NCBI GenBank assembly: GCA_015039465.1
Contig: MU130553.1
Span: 221,876 to 265,791 of the forward strand
DNA: 43,916 nucleotides
Origin: Phlegmacium glaucopus
Taxonomy: Eukaryota; Basidiomycota; Agaricomycetes; Agaricales; Cortinariaceae
Direction of reading: 5' to 3'
The position numbers were made by a program, and so were the translations under genes. This document shows positions 34,360-43,916 of the stretch, piece by piece. The stretch's first letter is position 1; every line of letters starts with the position of its first letter. The notes below the pieces were generated by a model. The model worked only from the letters and a program-made list of their open reading frames with translations, was not told the origin of the DNA and ran no database searches.

Positions 34360-35170
34360 TCACTTTTGGATTAGAAGGAAGCACGGGCTTCTGCATATAT
34401 TTCATATAAAATGTCAAACGAAAAACGAATCGGGAGAGGGCATTTCTCACCAGAACTAAATGGCAGAAAAGCACGGGGCCAATCTGTGAGCGAATGTGAA
34501 GGGTTGAATGTATGTGTGGGTCTTTCCGGTAACGGGCTGAAAGTTTTTTTTTTTGAGAAAAAGATGAGCTAGACATCAGGGGAAGACCACCAAGCACGTA
34601 CGATTATAGTGAATTCCAGGAGTATCAATAACAACCCTGTTCCTTTCGGAACCCGCACAGTTGCTTTTTTCCATGAATATTACTGGTCACTAGACTTGTA
34701 TCCTCAACGGAAAACTTTGGAATCCGAAGTCAGGGTTATCGTGAGCCTCACCTCAGTATTGGACAGGAGGCTGGACGAGCAGGAACATTCGTAACGTTTC
34801 GTTGAAGACACTGGGACAGGAAAGTTCTGTTAAAGCAAACGTCGATCAAATTTAGAGTCATGAATAGTTCCTTACACCATGGTTTGAACTAAAAGAGGTA
34901 TTTTCGCATAGGTCTAGGTAATCCAAAAATGGAATTCGCAACGTATACAGGAAATCTAGATAGAAAAATGGAACGTACTGGAAGCCCTTTTGTAATAGAC
35001 TTGACATGTTCAAAGAGCTTCTCCTGTTCATCAGGATATAACACTAACAACGCAAATGTGAGGCACAAAGTATGAAGTATGTGCCGTCGTCTACATAACC
35101 AGACTGTCAACTTTTTTTCGAATAAAAAGTTTACGTTACGAACTTCAGTGAGGTGTGTCATTGGCATCTA
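34360..35170 (-). pseudogene. Cytochrome P450 relic, C-terminal half
   Basis: Recognisable pieces in P450 order on the minus strand. I-helix TTAHT is preceded by a TAG where the conserved acidic codon should be, and followed by a 7-bp tandem duplication (CATACTT) that shifts the frame. Then come LTFALLVLYPDEQEKLFEHV, VFNETLRMF (ExxR helix), GKKATVRVPKGT with a frameshift before DTPGIHYN, and DWPRAFLPFSSGEKC (heme-loop region, lacking the usual spacing and Arg). No N-terminal half. It sits between two duplicated blocks. Clearly non-functional. Confidence 0.85.
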
Positions 35171-35515
35171 TTCAGGTACAAGTTGTGCCTTTCCACTGCA
35201 AACTAACTAGGTGCGACGAAGATTAGTTGATTTTTAAAGGGAGATCAAGGGGGGGATAGTGGCATCCAGTGGAAGGAGGGAGAGGCATGTTGAAGTGGCT
35301 GTTGGATAGTGAAGTAAATTGATGTCAGGTGGGACAGAATGGACAAATACTCCCCATTTTCTTTCATTCTTGAGAACTGCATGAGACTCTGACCGGATTT
35401 TTTCAACGTAATATTACAACAAACTTATCACATATGAACTTGAAACTGCGAATCGTTAGGTCGTCAAAGTACTTCGCTCCAATTCCGAATTCTCGAAGCT
35501 GACGTTGGACGGCAA
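35171..35515. other. Spacer before beta-trefoil copy D
   Basis: From about 35340 it matches the downstream flank of the other beta-trefoil copies. No gene seen. Confidence 0.45.
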
Positions 35516-36200
35516 TCAGGCTTCTAGGCCTACCACAATCCACTCGTTCTGGGGGGGCCGAATGTCCTTTCCAGGCCTGGCAAGCTAGGGTGCAGGTGAA
35601 ATCCATAAAGCTGCCCGATGGAAAGTTTGAGACATGACGAGCTGCTTACGACTTCTGTAACGCCAACCTCACCAACCCAATACAGATCATCACCGTTAGC
35701 AGGAGTAATACTAGGAATAGCACAGGCCAGCGATCAACCAAGTCTATTCTTTATTCAGTCCACGAAATGACTTACACCTTGGTCCCCTGCGGAGTCTCTC
35801 TGATTATCCACTTGTATTCCTTATCGGACCAAGTGAGGCCGGCATTGTTGGAATCCTTCTACGCCCGATTTTAGTAAGACAAGATCCCCCAGAATTGTTA
35901 TGAGGGATGCAAGGATGTAGACTGACCTGGTACGCGACGTATAAGTGATTAAAGTCAAAGCCCTTGATGGTAGCCTCGGTGACGGACCCAGTGATACTAG
36001 GAGTAACGGTTAAGTACTGACCAAAAAAACAGGAGCAGCATGAGCTCCGCTAGAAAATGCTAGAGCTAAAAGTTGTGCACCGTGGTGAGGCCAGGAAGGA
36101 CTGGCTGGCCCGTTATAGTCCTGACGACATCGCCGTTTACGTCCTGTGTAGTAGTGACGACGTATTCGCTCGTATTCTTGCTTTGGAAGCTGTATAACAT
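35516..36200 (-). CDS. Small beta-trefoil protein, copy D
   Basis: Five exons in the same phases as the other copies. Start MLYSFQSKNT. Exon 2 has three extra codons (FDFNHLYVAYQ) relative to the others. Exon 3 starts KDSNNAGLTWSDKEYKW; the end is PPQNEWIVVGLEA. The first intron donor is GTGCAC, and read-through ends at VHNF-stop. One exon-4 donor is GTAAGC. Intact by eye. Family and role as in copy A. Confidence 0.7.
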
Positions 36201-36284
36201 GATGGTGTGAGATGATGTAGTATAGAGCTGGTTCACTTTGGAGGAGGGTTGAAAGCTGGAGAGCTGGACGGCTAGAGGGAGCAC

Positions 36285-36292
36285 CTATATAC
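36285..36292 (-). promoter_or_regulatory. TATA box of beta-trefoil copy D
   Basis: GTATATAG on the minus strand beside GTGCTCCCTC, about 90 bp before the ATG; slightly weaker than the TATATAAG of the other copies. Confidence 0.5.
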
Positions 36293-36779
36293 TTTTTTTC
36301 TATGGTATTAATTCCAAGTCTGCCATATCGGTTGAGTGACCATTGTGGTGAGAAGTTCCTTTCCTATAGGGAAGAATCCGACGTGGAACATGGTCATGAA
36401 TCTCCAAGTCGATCCTGTGGTTACGGCGTCAACTCGATAAATCAGTTGTGCTAACGTTATGTAATCAAGCGGAGATCTAAATCTATGCTGCTCATTCAAA
36501 CTTGAACTAATAGAGTGCAGGATGGGATTCGAAAGGAAATTCTTTGCCACTCGAAAAAATTCTGGAGGTCATATGAGAGTCTAGAATCGATCCAATTTTC
36601 ACATTCTCTAATAACCGCCTTCCCTAGTCTTGTCATGGGATTCCCGAATGCAACCTTATTTTGGTACATTTTCATTTCTTTCGAGTGAACAGTTATATAA
36701 TTAGTTATACAGCGCAAAGCCACCCCCTGTTTTTTGAGCTGTTCTTTGAATTTCGATGAGATTTTTCCACTTTTATTAT

Positions 36780-37900
36780 GAAACTTCAGCTAGGCCCACG
36801 AAAGAAACCAGGCCTACGTTTCATGAATTTGATGAAAATGCAATCTCGGAAATCTAAGCGATCGCAACAGGGTGCAGCTTCAGTGAGCCTCTGGAAAGCG
36901 AGGATTTGGCTCCAGTTCCATGGAAGGATCCATTCGAAAATTGCTCCACCCCTTAGGGCAACCTTAGGTCTCGATGAGGCTCGACAGGTTGAATTTTCCC
37001 TGAAGAAATTCTGATCCTGCCGCAAGGTTGACCTTGGGACCGGAATCATGATATCATGGGGTTCAGATTATCAATGACCTTGTGTTGTTCTAATCAAGTT
37101 CTGATGTTTAAATATTGTAACCACTTCTAATCTATTGTTTGAGCAAGCTCATTCTGAATTACAGTTTCATATCAAGGGAGATTTCTATATATGGACGATC
37201 CTAATATAAAAATTAAGGCCTAGGGGTCCTCAGGGTCCACAATCCAGATTTAGGTGTTCGAAAAGTTGGAATTTCAGCAAGTTTTTGAGATTGTTCGAAA
37301 TCCTTGCAGCTCGCACGCAGAATCCACCATTCCAACAGGAGGAATGGTGACTGTCACAGGTTCTCCATGATTTCGAGATCATGAATGTATCCTTTTGTGG
37401 ATTTGCCTTGTATTGGCACGCGAGAAGGCCAATCACGAGTGTCATCAACATCACGCTATATTTTCATCATACCCGGGCTCCACATTCCGCAAGACTTTGC
37501 TACACCAAGAAATTTGCAAGGGACCCCAGCGAATTGTTCCCGACAGGATGAATGAACATAGTTTAGTCAATGGAGTCAGATGTTGGGTATCGCCGCTGGC
37601 GAATGGTTATTTTATGTGAAAAGTGCTGAACGTGCGTCGAACGTCCAACCCGAATGTTTCGGAAAAAGCTGCGCATAGTTCTCCATCAGGGGAAACGGCT
37701 ACGACGAGTTTACCAAAGTCAGAATTTAATTAGCTACTAGTAACATTCCATGGACATTGGATGATACTAGCTTGAAGAAGCTCGAAAACTCAAAGCCTGA
37801 GATCATTAAACTTGGGGATCAGTCAACTGACCTTTGCCGGCAAATTCCATAAGTGACGTCAAGATTGAAGAAGTTTCGGCGCCTAATTCATGAGTTGCTC
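36780..37900. repeat. Direct copy of the 7840-9130 repeat
   Basis: Follows the same block order as 7840-9130 on the same strand, including the CCTCTGGAAAG block, TATATGGACGATCC, the PQRIVP ORF remnant and the end motif GGATCAGTCAACTGACC near 37817. Together with copy D it is a shortened direct copy of the 5.0-9.1 kb region. Confidence 0.75.
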
Positions 37901-39264
37901 TAGAACTCCCGTGTTTGTCGCCTTTCCCCGGACCTAAGGCCTAAACCTTCGCCGAAACCAAAAAAAGCTTCCCTAAAACAAAAACAAGATTTGGGCTGGG
38001 ATGACGGGAGAATGGTCTTGTATTGCAATTGTGGTTTGTAAATTCTGTCATAAAAACTTGGGAAAAAATTTGCCGTTTTTGGTGCTTCAATTTTGGCCAC
38101 GAGAAGTGGCCCAAAGGCCCATCGTTTGGGTGGACCTATAACTCAACCTCCACGAAATTAACCTTTACACCTAATAAGCGTGCAAGCACACCTAAGATAT
38201 TGTGCAAGCTTGACCTCTAAGATGCCAACCACGTCCTTGCTAAACCTCGTTGCTAATTATCTCAGGAAGGCTAGTAAAATATAAACCACTACAGAAATTT
38301 TGACTAACCGCTCCGAGTCTGCTCCTGTAAGATAGCACTTAGTATGCTTCCCTTCTTTGTTCGGACTCTAATGTGTTCATGATTTATTTATCCATCGGCT
38401 GTCCCTTGCTACCCCTATGGCGTTTTGATTGTTTTATTGAGGTTTTGTAGTGGATATTTTGGTCTTCTGTTCCTCCTCTATAGACCGTGCTTTGGCCACT
38501 CATGCACAGAACCACTCCTGGTATCCTGATTCTATGTCTTTGATACTCCCCTGTGAAATTACAAGCTTCAAACTTCAAATATCCCATGAAAATTGTTTGT
38601 GCTCGGGTTATATCGTACTCACTTTGAAACTTGCAATTGTGGACAAAAAAAGTCACATGTGCTCAGCGCCCCTGATACCATCAAATTACATCAAAGTGTA
38701 TATGGTAGATGATCGATGATCCTCAGTAAAAACGTTTTGTCAGGTGAAGTAACATGATAATCACACCTAGTCATAGCTTTGTCATGGTATTACACATTTC
38801 TCGACTACTCCTTGACCCCAATTACACATTTTTTGACTACTCCTTGACCCCAATCCACTCAGTTCCAAATGTCCATTCAATGCTTGCTAGCCGATCTGGA
38901 TTCCCATGCTTCCCAGCCCCCAAGTTTGAATATCTGACATGATCATCCTCTCAATTTCAATCTGAAAGTTATATGCGCAAGCTTTGTAAGTGTGGTTTTG
39001 CCTTGCTCTCACGTCGTAAGGCTTCAACATATGGAATAGGAATTCTTTCTATGCCACTTAAGAGAACAGAGTCCCTCATCTTCGAGCTCAGTTTTGCTGA
39101 TGAACAATCTGGGTCTGCCCCCCCCACCGATATACAAACTTTGTCATCTATACAAACTTCATCATCGATCCTATACCTATCAAACCCATTGCCAGCTTCT
39201 ACTCATAATTCAGCTTCTCATACCTGACTACAAGTCAATGGAGCACGACTACATGCTGACATTG
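37901..39264. other. Gene-poor stretch before the LTR
   Basis: No confident gene. ORFs at 38450-38719 and 38973-39227 have no recognised features. Confidence 0.4.
38790..38853. repeat. 32-bp tandem duplication
   Basis: Two adjacent 32-bp units starting TTACACATTT and ending CCTTGACCCCAA. They differ at two positions, both C in the first unit and T in the second. Confidence 0.85.
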
Positions 39265-39852
39265 TGTTAAGTTTAAAGCAAAAGGAAAGAAGTCACGTCG
39301 GAGTTACTCCGGAACGGACGGAACGGAACCGGAACAGTAACCCGGAAAGGACGTTGGCCTCAGCGTATGTGCTGTGCCGCCCAGCTCCTAAGGTGTCCTG
39401 ATTTCGGAACGGAAGAAGTAAGTAACAAGTTGGAAGACCTCAGTGACTTAGAGGGAAAACAAGAGGAGGGAAACTAAGTTGATATTTGAACTAAGGGAAA
39501 ACATACAAGTTTGAGTACTTTAAATATAAAAGGAATTGCAACCGAAATATAGAATATAAATATAAGTGCTGCGTTCTGCTCCTGGGAAAAGTCCTGCATT
39601 CTTGGGTGAATAATCCATGGCTGGTGTGCTGACTGATGATGGGAAAGATGATGACAAAGAATAGTGGTAGTGGCAAAGAAGTGATAACGGGTTTGGAGTA
39701 TAGGCGGAGGAACCGGAATGTCACGGAGAAGTCTCGGAGTTGAACATAGAAGGAGTAGTTCGGGATATAAGGGAAGGCACTGTATGGAGTACGGACTACT
39801 GGAAACAACTCTGACGGAGCTGGACCGGAGTAACATATGACGGAATGTAACA
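39265..39852 (-). mobile_element. 3' LTR of the Gypsy element
   Basis: 588 bp with ends TGTTA...TAACA (TG...CA rule). In element orientation it is preceded by a purine-rich stretch (GACAGGGAGGTAC), a plausible polypurine tract. It contains a cluster of CGGAAC repeats (39310-39340). The partner LTR lies beyond the right edge, so identity and target duplication cannot be checked. Confidence 0.75.
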
Positions 39853-39915
39853 GTACCTCCCTGTCAAGGCCGAGACCCTCGAGGCCATGTGATGGTCCGT
39901 GCGAGGTTTCTGTGG

Positions 39916-39922
39916 TATAAAG
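39916..39922 (+). promoter_or_regulatory. TATA box of the antisense zinc-cluster gene
   Basis: TATAAAG, 80 bp before the ATG at 39996, between the LTR and the gene. Suggests the opposite-strand gene has its own promoter. Confidence 0.5.
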
Positions 39923-39995
39923 ACTGTCGGTGACTGGGGTTGATTCCTCACTTCGGTAACCTCTTCTTAAAAAGCCCATCCTCTACAACAAAACC

Positions 39996-41030
39996 ATGAA
40001 CACCAACAACAACGCCGGCCCCTCCCGCCCTCCTGCCTCCCAACGAGCTCGGCTCAAGGAAGCATGGGAGCGTCGACGGAGAGAGCGGGAGGAGGAGGAA
40101 AGGCGGGAAGAGGCGGAAATTGAGGAAGCACGGAGGCTGGAGGAGGAGGAGGAGAGACGGAGGATAGAAGTGGAGAGGCAGAGGGTAGAGGCGGAGAAAC
40201 GGAGGGTGGAGGCGGAGCGGAAGCTACAGGAGGAGCAACGGAGGCAGCAGGAGGAACAGAGGAAGAGGAAGGCGGAGGCCATCGCAGTAGACGACGACGA
40301 GGAAGAAGAGGAAGAAGAAAATGCAATGGAGCTGGGGCTGAGTGCCCCGAAAAAAAGAAAAACAAACGATAAAGTAAGTGTTCAAAAAATAGGAACGGAT
40401 CAAGACTAACGGAAAACATAGGAGGTCTATCAGACCAAAACCAAGAAAAACCTGGCGTGCAGCCGGTGTGACGACGCACACGAGGTGTGCTACGAGAAGA
40501 GCAGCGGGCCAGGGTGCTGGCGCTGCTACCAACGCAAGATCGCGTGCAGCCTGGTTGGAGGGAAGCGGAAGACGAAGGAGACGGAGACGGAGAGACGGAG
40601 CGGGAAGAAGGACAAGGGAAAAGGGAAGGAGGTAGCGCCCGAGGTGGACGCAATGGAGTTGTTGATAGAGGGGCTGGAGATGATTGGGGGATTGTTGAGG
40701 AAGATGGTGGAGACGCAGGAGGGGATGAAATATGTGATGGAGGTACGGATGAGGAGGGAGATAGAGAGGGAGAAAAGGGAGATAGAGAAGGATAGACGGA
40801 AGGAAGAGTGGAGAGAGGAGGAGAGAAGACGGAGAGACGCGACGAAAGCGGAGAAGGGGGTGGAGACAGAGGTGCAAGAGGAGACGGAGGAGGAAACAGA
40901 TGATGGGGAAGACGAGGAGGTGGAGGAAGGATTGGAAGCGGAGATGGAGAGAACGGACGGAGGGAAGGACAGAGAAGCGGAGACGGGAGGGATGGAAGGA
41001 ATAGAAGAAGTAGAAAAACAAGTAGAATAG
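39996..41030 (+). CDS. Antisense ORF of the Gypsy element: coiled coil with Zn2Cys6-like cluster
   Basis: 328 residues from exons 39996-40373 and 40422-41030 (378 + 609 nt, clean GTAAGT...TAG intron). Residues about 24-90 are an extreme Glu/Arg coiled coil, followed by an acidic DDDEEEEEEE run and KKRK nuclear-localisation-like basics. Cysteines 139, 142, 149, 158, 161 and 168 are spaced C-x2-C-x6-C-x8-C-x2-C-x6-C, the Gal4-type binuclear zinc cluster spacing. The C-terminal half is another Glu/Lys/Arg helix. It lies inside the retrotransposon between pol and LTR, convergent with pol. Function unknown; DNA binding is inference. The basic residues normally found between Cys2 and Cys3 are missing (DDAHEV). 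Confidence 0.7.
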
Positions 41031-41273
41031 AAAAAAGAATAAGTTGTATAAGTTTTTTCTTGTTATTTTGTTTTCCTTTTTGTTTTGTTTTGTATATATA
41101 AAAAGATTTGTTTTCTTGAACTTTGTTTAGTGAAACAGAAGAGTAAGATAACGGAAAAGAAAAGAACGAAAAAGATGACTTTGTTTTGTGAAACGGAAAA
41201 GTAAGATGACGGAAAGGGAATGGAAGAGACATGGAAAGGCACGGAAAAAGCAGGGAAAGAGACGGAAAAGGAA

Positions 41274-43916
41274 TCAAGAGAGCGGAAGAGGTCCGGGTTT
41301 AGCCGGATAACTCTGGTGGAAATCAGCAACAAGTTCGGACGCATGTCCTAGTTCATTAGCTGGTAACCAGGAAGTTTCTTCATCGGTACCTTCATAGCCA
41401 GACCACTTGACTAGGTACAGAAGTTTGCATACATGTCGTCTGTTATCCAATTTAGAGTCCAGAATCTCGGAGACCTCAAATTCCTGTTCTCCATCAATGA
41501 CGACCGGAGGAGGCGGAGGTTGAGTGCGTTCCGGAATAGTGTTCGGAACGGAGGGCTCTAGCATGGAAACATGGAAGACGGGATGGATGGCACGCATGTT
41601 GTCGGGAAGACGAAGGGTCCAGGACAGAGGACCTGCCTGAGCAATGATCTCATACAGACCAAGATACTTCTCGGAGAGTTTCTTTGAAGGTCTGGTCGTA
41701 CGGAAGAATTGTGCTTTGACAAAGGCTCGATCTCCAACCTTGAAGTCCGGAGGAGGAATCCGACGCTTGTCCGCGGAACATTGGTATTGTTCCTGGGAGG
41801 TAAGGATAGCTTTTTGGAGTTCCTCGTGGAGTTCGTTAAGGTCTGTAATGTACTTGTGAGCACGGGAGGAGACAAGGTCGTACTCCAGATGGATAGTGAT
41901 AGCCGGATCGTAGCCTTTGTTGGTGAAGAACGGAGATACACCGGTAGTGGCACTCGGAGTATTGTTGTAGGAGAATTCCGCTAATGGGAGGAGTGAACTC
42001 CAGTTGTCTTGCTGATAATTGCAGTAGATGCGGATGTATTGTTCCAAGGTTTGGTTGACGTGTTCCGTTTGTCCGTCACCTTCCGGGTGGTATCCGGAGG
42101 TGAAGTGCAACTTCATGTCGAGGGCTTTTCCGAGGGATCTGAAGAAGTGAGATACAAACTCGGAACCACGATCGGAAGTTACATGGGATGGAACACCGTG
42201 CTTGGAAAACACGTGGATGACAAATAGTTCAGCAAGTTGAGCGGAAGTGATGGTGTCGTATGTGGGGATGAAAATGGATTGTTTCGTGAAACGGTCTACT
42301 ACGACTAAGACCGCAGTGAAACCTTCGGAGTCCGGAAGGTGTTCAATGAAATCCATGGAGATGGAGTCCCAAGGACGGGACGGAACAGGGAGTTGTCAGA
42401 GTAAGCCGTATGGTTTATGACGTTTGGCTTTGGACCGAGAACAGGTGGTGCAAGTCCTACAATAGTCAGTGACAAAAACACGAACACTGGGCCAAGTATA
42501 TTCTCGACAGATAACCGCAAGAGTTCTATTGACACCAAAATGTCCGGAGACGGGATGGTCATGATAATAACGAAGGACACGGAGACGAAGATCTCCGGAA
42601 TCTGGAACATAGATCCGTTGATCTATCTGGACGAGTCCGGAAGAGTCCTTAGACCATCTAGCATACTTCGGATTGTCTAGATCCAATAAGTAGGACTGTG
42701 CAAGGGGATCCGTGGAAAGAGCGGAAAGGATCCCCTTGTTGAGCTCTTCGACATCCATGGTAAAGATACCACGGAGCACGGTAGGAAGTAATGAAGTAGC
42801 TCGGAGCGAAGCGGAAAGTTGTTCGGAAGAAAAGATAGGTTTAAAATTGTGTGGATTGACTTCACCGTAATCTTTCCCTCCCTCCTTTAGATAGAGGTCA
42901 GGACGACGAGTCAGCGCGTCCGGTTTTGTTCCGAGATGGCCTGGGCGAAATCGAATAACCATGTTGAATGCGGAAAGGTACTCGGACCACCGGGCTTGAC
43001 GCCGGGATAAGATTTTGGTGGTCGAGAAATACTCTAGATTCTTATGGTCAGTAACCACATCAATCGGGAAACTAGCACCTTCAAGGTAGTGACGCCATGC
43101 TTTAAAAGCTTCAAAAATGGCGAGCAACTCCTTGTCGTGAACGTTGTAATTCAATTCCGCACCGGAGAAGGTACGAGAACGATATGCCACGGGATGGATT
43201 TCTCCATCGGAATCACGGATGGAAAGGATAGCTGCTAAAGCGTAGTCGGATGCGTCAGTTTCCACAATGATAGGACAGTCTGGCTTCCAGTGTGTTAACA
43301 CCGGAGCGGAAATAAAAGCCTCCTTGAGAGTCTTAAAAGCAAGGCGACAACTGTCATCAAAAACCCACGGAATATTTTTCCAGGTGAGACGGGTCAACGG
43401 AACCACAATATCAGAATAGTTGTGGATGAAACGTCTGTAAAAATTAGCAAAACCAAGGAAAGATTGGACATCTTTGACTTTCTGAGGTTCCGGCCAGTCT
43501 TGAATGACTTGGACTTTTGCCGGATCCATAGAAAGGCCATTAGGACCGATCATGTGACCCAGGTACTCGACGGAATCGGAGTGGAAAACACATTTCTTAC
43601 CATTAGCAAAGAGATTATTATCTCGGAGCTGCCGGAGGACTTCGGAGACATGTTTGATGTGATCTTTTTCGTTGATGGAGAAAATGAGGATGTCGTCCAG
43701 ATAGATGATTACAAACACATCTAAAAGGTCAGCAAAAATGGTGTTAAGGAAGCGTTGAAAACCGCCAGGGCCGTTGGTAAGTCCAAACGGCATGACCAGC
43801 CACTCGAAGGAGCCATAGTGGGTACGGAAAGCAGTCTTCCACTCGTCTCCGGCAGCAATCCGGACGAGATGGTAGGCATGCTTTAAATCGATTTTAGTGA
43901 ATATTCCGGATTTGCG
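41274..43916 (-). CDS. pol: Ty3/Gypsy chromovirus pol (RT-RNaseH-integrase-chromodomain), partial, one nonsense
   Basis: Open from the right edge. Reverse transcriptase includes IDLKHAYH, MPFGLTN-PGGFQ and catalytic YLDD (43650-43720 region). RNase H follows (VETDASDYALAAILS, DHKNLEYF). The integrase has an HHCC zinc region (HDHPVSGHFG ... CRTCTTC) and the DDE core (MDFIEHLP, SDRGSEF, GQTEHVNQ). The C-terminal chromodomain (VSEILDSK, LYLVKWSGY, SWLPANEL) places it among chromoviruses. One in-frame TGA at 42396-42398 interrupts the integrase between YGLL and QLPVPSRPWDS; the frame is otherwise open. Gag, protease and the 5' LTR are outside the window. Confidence 0.92.

Larger units (their letters stand above)
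30390..34360. repeat. Right arm of the ~4-kb inverted segmental duplication
   Basis: Inverted partner of about 9540-13660, with the same gene order reversed: remnant of the 113-aa gene, BTB copy 2, beta-trefoil copy C, upstream block, repeat ends. It ends where the P450 relic begins. It has the uninterrupted site corresponding to the hAT insertion in copy A. Confidence 0.8.

Noticed and set aside
40054..41277. Long minus-strand ORFs (407 and 265 codons) rich in Ser, Pro and Leu
   Set aside because: They are shadows of the purine-rich antisense zinc-cluster gene on the plus strand; composition is low-complexity and no domain is visible.
1..43916. CRISPR arrays, rRNA genes, bacterial-type operons
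   Set aside because: None seen; the repeats present are dispersed or inverted and the genes are eukaryotic with introns.

Overview
The window looks like nuclear DNA of an agaric-type basidiomycete (Agaricomycetes). Genes are broken by many short GT...AG introns of about 45-75 nt. The proteins include an F-box protein with a predicted N-terminal helix, BTB proteins, a secreted PEBP, small secreted cysteine-rich proteins, fungal beta-trefoil proteins and a chromodomain Ty3/Gypsy element. I cannot name the species. All exon models were built by eye and checked by reading-frame arithmetic; none was checked against transcripts or databases.

Layout. 1-1192: 3' end of an MFS drug transporter. 1528-4748 (-): a complete 12-exon RRP6/EXOSC10 nuclear exosome exonuclease. 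5-14 kb: a duplicated accessory zone with two copies (A, B) of a five-exon beta-trefoil gene, a 703-bp hAT-like insertion, foldback-type repeats and a BTB gene. 13.8-15.3 kb (-): polyprenyl diphosphate synthase (COQ1 type). 15.7-17.5 kb: two divergent 61-aa secreted peptides with a beta-defensin-like cysteine pattern. 18.0-18.3 kb: an unidentified coding relic. 18.4-19.9 kb: F-box protein. 20.5-21.2 kb (-): secreted PEBP-family protein. 21.2-28.4 kb: mostly gene-poor, with a few weak ORFs and a small inverted-repeat element. 28.5-29.8 kb (-): nine-exon short-chain dehydrogenase. 30.4-34.4 kb: inverted copy of the 9.5-13.7 kb block, carrying a damaged BTB gene and beta-trefoil copy C. 34.4-35.2 kb: dead cytochrome P450 fragment. 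35.5-37.9 kb: beta-trefoil copy D plus a direct copy of the 7.8-9.1 kb repeat. 39.3 kb to the end (-): a chromodomain Gypsy retrotransposon cut by the window edge, with one LTR and a convergent spliced gene on the opposite strand encoding a Gal4-spaced Cys6 cluster.

How it fits together. Two kinds of sequence alternate: conserved single-copy housekeeping genes (RRP6, COQ1, SDR) and fast-moving accessory blocks. The accessory unit, a beta-trefoil gene with its promoter plus or minus a BTB gene, occurs four times in both orientations and has been hit by a transposon, by frameshifts and by a small GC-rich insert. The best candidates for something undescribed are the beta-trefoil/BTB duplication module, the defensin-like peptide pair, and the antisense zinc-cluster gene inside the retrotransposon.
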